64,000 nt of DNA from contig OX377204.1 in the NCBI GenBank assembly GCA_947396885.1, positions 46,363,139 through 46,427,138 of the forward strand, in the 5' to 3' direction. Shown here in pieces: positions 60,056 to 64,000 of the stretch. This DNA comes from Heligmosomoides polygyrus polygyrus (Eukaryota > Nematoda > Chromadorea > Rhabditida > Heligmosomidae). Below the pieces are notes generated by a model, which saw only the letters and a program-made list of their open reading frames with translations, made no database searches and was not told the origin of the DNA. How positions within the stretch are numbered: the stretch's first letter is position 1; each line of letters begins with the position of its first letter. The position numbers and the translations under genes were made by a program.

Positions 60056-63000
60056 ACTCCGCCTTTGCCGGTCCCAAGCCCGGATGAAAAAGGAGGAGGG
60101 TTGGGCGACGGGCCAGCAACCCGTCCCCGTAAAAAAACCATTATGCTACAAAAACGATGGACTATATGGATACTGCTGATAAGGGAAAATCGAAGCGGGA
60201 CCTTTGTGACGGGAGACCTGATACTGGACTCGGTTTTCTCTCCGAAGAACATCACGCGTACCTGGAACATACGCACGCTTCACCAAACTGAGCGTCTCGC
60301 CCAACTCCTCCAGGAATTCGATATTTACGGCCTAGACATTCTCGGAATCAGTGAGGTCCGATGGACCGGAAGTGGACGCTTTTGGGAGCCAGTAAACGAC
60401 AGAATCATCACTGCGCGCTTTCGAACGAGACATACCATAGTCGCAATGATACAGGCGTACGCTCCAACGGAAGACGCAACCGACGACGAGAAGGACGATT
60501 TCTATGAACGGCTACAAGATGTCATTGACGAAATGCCACGACGGGACCTCAAGCTTGTTCTAGGCGACTTCAACGCGCAGGTGGGAGGCGATCGAAAAGG
60601 CATGGAAAAATCTGTCGAAGCGTTCGCATCGTCGGACCGCCTAAGCAACAACGGAGAAAGGCTCGTGTCATTCTGCGATTTCAACGATCTATGCATCGCG
60701 AATACATTCTTCTTCCACCGAGGCGTCCACAAGAAAACTTGGAGATCGCCAAACGGCACGGCGGCAAACGAAATTGACCACATCTGCATCAGCCGCAAAT
60801 GGAGGACGTCAGTGAACGATGCACGTGTGTATAGAGGTGCGGATGTAGGCACAGACCACTATCTTGTTAGGGCTACGTTGAAGCTGAAGCTGAAGCTGCA
60901 AAAAAGGCCGGTTGTCAGACGACCATATGACGTCGAAAAGTTCAAGAACCATACAACCGCGAGGAACTACTGCGTTGAACTACGAAACCGTTTCAGTATG
61001 CTTGACAAATGCGAAAGCATTGAGGAACACTGGGAAGTCGTCAAGACCGCGCTATGTGGAAGTGCTGAAGCGACCATCGGACGCAAACGAGGCAAGCGAA
61101 AGGAGCAGTGGATTCGAGAAGAAACCTGGAAGCTGATAGATGAGAGGAAGCGAGCCAAGCAAAGAAAGGAATGCGCCAAGACCCCTGACGAATCAAGGGA
61201 AGCGGGCGAAATTTATTCGGAACTCGATCGACAGGTAAAAGCGTCATGTCGCCGCAATAAGAAAGCTTGGATCGCTCAGAAGGAAACGGAGGCACAAACA
61301 GCGGCTAGTCGTGGTGATTCCAGAACACTGTATCGAATTGTATCGGAGCTGACGGGAACAAGGCCCAACACGTGCGTCCCTATAAAGGACAAAAGTGGCA
61401 GACTATTTGTCAGCGAAGCTGAACAAAACGAAAGATGGGTTGAACACTTCCGTGAAGTGTACAACCAGCCCCAGCCATCCGCAACGCCTACGTTCGATGA
61501 TGAAAACGCCCTGGGAGAGCTAAACCTCAATACCGGCTACATAACGGTAGAGGAAACAAAGACAGCAATACGAGGTCTCAAAAACGGAAAAGCCCCTGGC
61601 CTCGACGAAATCGCAGCGGAGATGTTAAAAGCTGGAGCCGCACCAGTAGCGGAACAATTGACGACACTCTTCAATAGCTGCTGGCATCAACATGAAGTGC
61701 CAGAGGATTGGAAAAAAGGCTTAGTAGTCAAACTGCCGAAGAAAGTAAGCTTATCGGATTGCGGAAACTGGAGAGGTATCACCCTGTTGTCAGTGCCAGG
61801 CAAAGTATTCTGCACCGTATTGTTAAGAAGGCTTCGAGATGCAATTGATGATCGACTGCGGGAGGAGCAAGCTGGATTCAGAAACGGAAGATCGTGTTGC
61901 GACCAGATCTTTACGCTACGCAACATCATCGAGCAGTGCCTGGAGTATCGCTACCCGCTCTTCATAAACTTCGTCGATTTCAAGAAAGCATTTGACAGTG
62001 TCCACCGTGAGTCGCTATGGGAAATACTCAGTCTCTATGGAGTCCCTGCGACCTTCGTCAAGGTGTTTAGAAGTCTATACCACAACTCCTCGTGCTGCGT
62101 AAAGACAACTCTCGGAAATACAAGATTCTTCGAAGTCACCACAGGAGTCAGACAGGGATGTGTTCTGTCGCCGCTGCTCTTCAACATCGCACTCGACTAC
62201 GTTCTGAGAAGAACGACAGCCGAAGTACAAGGAGGTATCCCTTGGTCTAGCGGTCGCCTTATGGACCTGGACTTTGCCGACGACATTGCCATATTCGCTG
62301 AGGACAACGATACTCCTCAAAGAACCTTAGCCAGGAAGCAAGCAAAATCGGCCTCCGAATTAGTCCCGAAAAGTCAAAGGTCATGCATGCAGGAAATATG
62401 ACCTTTGGAGACGGCATCTACGTAGGATCGGATCGCTTGGAAGTAGTGGATAACTTCACCTACTTGGGAAGCATGATCACAAGTGACGGAGATGCTGAAG
62501 CTGACGTTCGATGCAGGATTGCGAAGGCAACGGCAGTGTTCCGGAGGCTTAAGCCACTGTGGACGTCGTCTTCAATTTCAAATAACGTCAAGCTGCGTTT
62601 GTATTCTTCGATAGTCGTCCCCACTGCAGTGTACGCTAGCGAAACATGGAAGATGTCAGCTAGCATCATCAGACGGATCAACACGTTCCACTGCAAATGT
62701 CTACGACAAATAATGAGGATACGCTATACGGACCGCTTGACGAACGAAGAAGTGCTACAACGCTGCCGCTCGAGCAACCTCTACGAAACCGTTGTGCAAC
62801 GCCGACTCCGCCTGGCCGGACACATTCTTCGAATGCCGGCGCACCGCCTGCCAAGATCAGCCATGCAATGGACACCGCCAGGAAAGCGAACCAGAGGCCG
62901 CCCAAAAAACACGTGGCGTCGCACGTTTTTGAATGACCTGGAAGTTATGAATATTTCTAGGCAGGAGTGTGAAGAAATAGCCCGAGACTGACAGCGGTGG

Positions 63001-63070
63001 AAAGAGTTCGTCGCCCTATGCGCTCAACAGCACGGGAGGAACTAAGTAAGCACTAAGTACTAAGTACTAA
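60056..63070 (+). mobile_element. Near-complete RTE-type LINE with target-site duplication
   Basis: Flanked by the 15-bp direct repeat GTATATTCACATCTA (60041-60055 and 63071-63085), which marks the exact insertion. It begins ACTCCGCCTTTGCCGGTCCC, a probable full 5' end, and finishes with a short AAGTAC tandem tail as RTE elements do. About 3.0 kb. It encodes endonuclease and reverse transcriptase in one damaged frame. Confidence 0.93.
60065..62991 (+). pseudogene. RTE LINE endonuclease-reverse transcriptase ORF (one frameshift, one internal deletion)
   Basis: Residues about 60-280 are an apurinic-type endonuclease: WNIRTLHQTERLAQLLQ, DILGISEVRWTGSG (catalytic Glu), IQAYAPTEDATDDEKDDFYE, LVLGDFNAQVGG, and DHICISRKW, TDHYLVRATL (catalytic Asp-His). 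About 40 residues expected between WTGSGR and FWEPVNDRIITARF are missing, so the nuclease is probably dead. The reverse transcriptase has CGNWRGITLL, FINFVDFKKAFDSVHRESLW (motif A), TTGVRQGCVLSPLLFNIALD (motif B) and LDFADDIAIFAED (motif C, FADD). Shortly after, at about 62330-62350, a one-base shift moves the frame to 62383-62991, which carries the C-terminal part (FTYLGSMITSDGDAEADVRC, RRLRLAGHILRMP, RTRGRPKNTWRR) to a TGA at 62989. The first listed ATG is arbitrary. Confidence 0.9.
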
Positions 63071-63085
63071 GTATATTCACATCTA

Positions 63086-64000
63086 TCGTGCGTATTATTA
63101 TTCCTCGTCCATGATAGGCCGGTAAATTTTGTGTGCTCCCTAGGGCACTCAACGGCACTCGAACATGGAATATGCTTTTGTTTCCGCATAGATAGACCTT
63201 TTTTGCATACCTCTTTCGTTTTCATTTGAAGTCAATTCACTGATTTATCGATTTCGCGAAGTCAGAGGGCAAACTACCTTTGTGAGCAGGCGAGCTAGCC
63301 TTTATAGCCCATGAGGAAGTGCAGTTCAATTATGTATGCGCCAAACTCGACTCCGAACTCATCATTCGTTTCCAGAACGTTAAGACTTCTGTCGATGAGT
63401 GATGGTGAAGAATAAAAGTCTCGACTTTGTTTCCAGGATTCTAATGCACATCACATGGAAAAAGGGGATTCCTTTCGCATTCTAGTGGGCTCGAGTGAGA
63501 CCTTATCTGTACTAACATGCCCTGGGAACTGTGCTTTGTCTTCCAGTCCTTGCCGTGTCAGCGCGGTCTCACAAAAGTGCGGCGCATTTTGCCCCATCTC
63601 AGAAAAAGTCGAAGAGCGAACTCGTGGCTCGCCTCGGGTTAGTCGTACTCACCAAGGACAATGAAGAAGTGGACGGTAGAGAACCGCGGTGTTCCACAGG
63701 GATGACAGGATTAACCTTTATCCGGTTTTCGGGTTCCCTAGTACCGGTTTTGCTGTTGGTTATCCAGTAGCTCTCGGCGGGATAGTGAACAACAAATTAA
63801 TTATTTCTTGAGTCGTCCAGCAGCAAACTACTGCTTGACTGACATTGGGCGGTGTTGAAAGGCTTGCAAGGAGGTTTCTCCGTAACCACAAGAGTGGTCG
63901 TGGGGCATCTATCCTGGTACGTTTAACGGTACATGTCGCGTAGGTGAGCAGCACTGGTAGGTTGGAGCGCGCCAGCCAATTATAACCAAACAGAGCAAAG
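63086..64000. other. No recognisable gene
   Basis: Only short open frames without domains. A pyrimidine-rich CTTTGTTTCCAG at about 63427-63438 could be a splice acceptor, but the following frame is not recognisable. Confidence 0.35.

Overview
The window is animal DNA, most likely from a strongylid (hookworm-like) nematode draft assembly. The evidence is a cuticle-collagen gene with the nematode N-terminal block and a Cys-Pro-Cys-Pro C-terminus, short introns with TTTCAG-type acceptors, and a nematode-style transposon load (RTE and CR1-like LINEs, mariners, a Penelope-like element, many foldbacks). There are no bacterial operons, ribosome binding sites or CRISPR arrays. One run of 200 N marks an assembly gap at 54442-54641.

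Only two host genes can be reconstructed with confidence. On the minus strand, 443-5059 holds most of a LETM1 mitochondrial inner-membrane protein gene, running off the left edge. One of its introns carries a SINE and a processed calmodulin pseudogene. On the plus strand, 31303-40837 holds a cuticle collagen whose exons are spread over about 9.5 kb because a mariner, a SINE, a MITE and a foldback sit in its introns. One connecting exon was not found.

Almost everything else is repeat. 6.5-27 kb is a dense mosaic: a ~180 bp tandem array (7.0-8.1 kb) with an inverted partner (17.5-18.05 kb), CACTGGTCC-type satellites with associated minisatellites (8.2, 13.4-15.1 and 18.5-19.4 kb), two nested foldbacks (15.65-17.19 and 20.2-21.3 kb), a Penelope-like retroelement (minus strand, 21.4-24.4 kb) split by a 1.05 kb inverted-repeat element, and a 2.5 kb long inverted repeat (24.5-27.0 kb). 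Decayed RTE and CR1-like LINE fragments follow at 27.2-31 kb. 40.8-52 kb is gene-poor, with several SINE copies, a perfect-palindrome MITE and a second CR1-like remnant. 52.4-56.5 kb holds duplicated and inverted ~600 bp units interrupted by the gap, then two mariner fossils. 60.06-63.07 kb is a nearly complete RTE-type LINE with a 15-bp target-site duplication.

The recurring theme is inverted duplication at every scale, from 40-bp hairpins to 740-bp arms. The strongest candidates for something undescribed are the nested foldbacks with repeated ~95-nt pre-miRNA-like hairpins, a hammerhead-like motif shared between the Penelope-like element and two separate foldbacks, and a tRNA-derived SINE family with a TCCTTTA tail.
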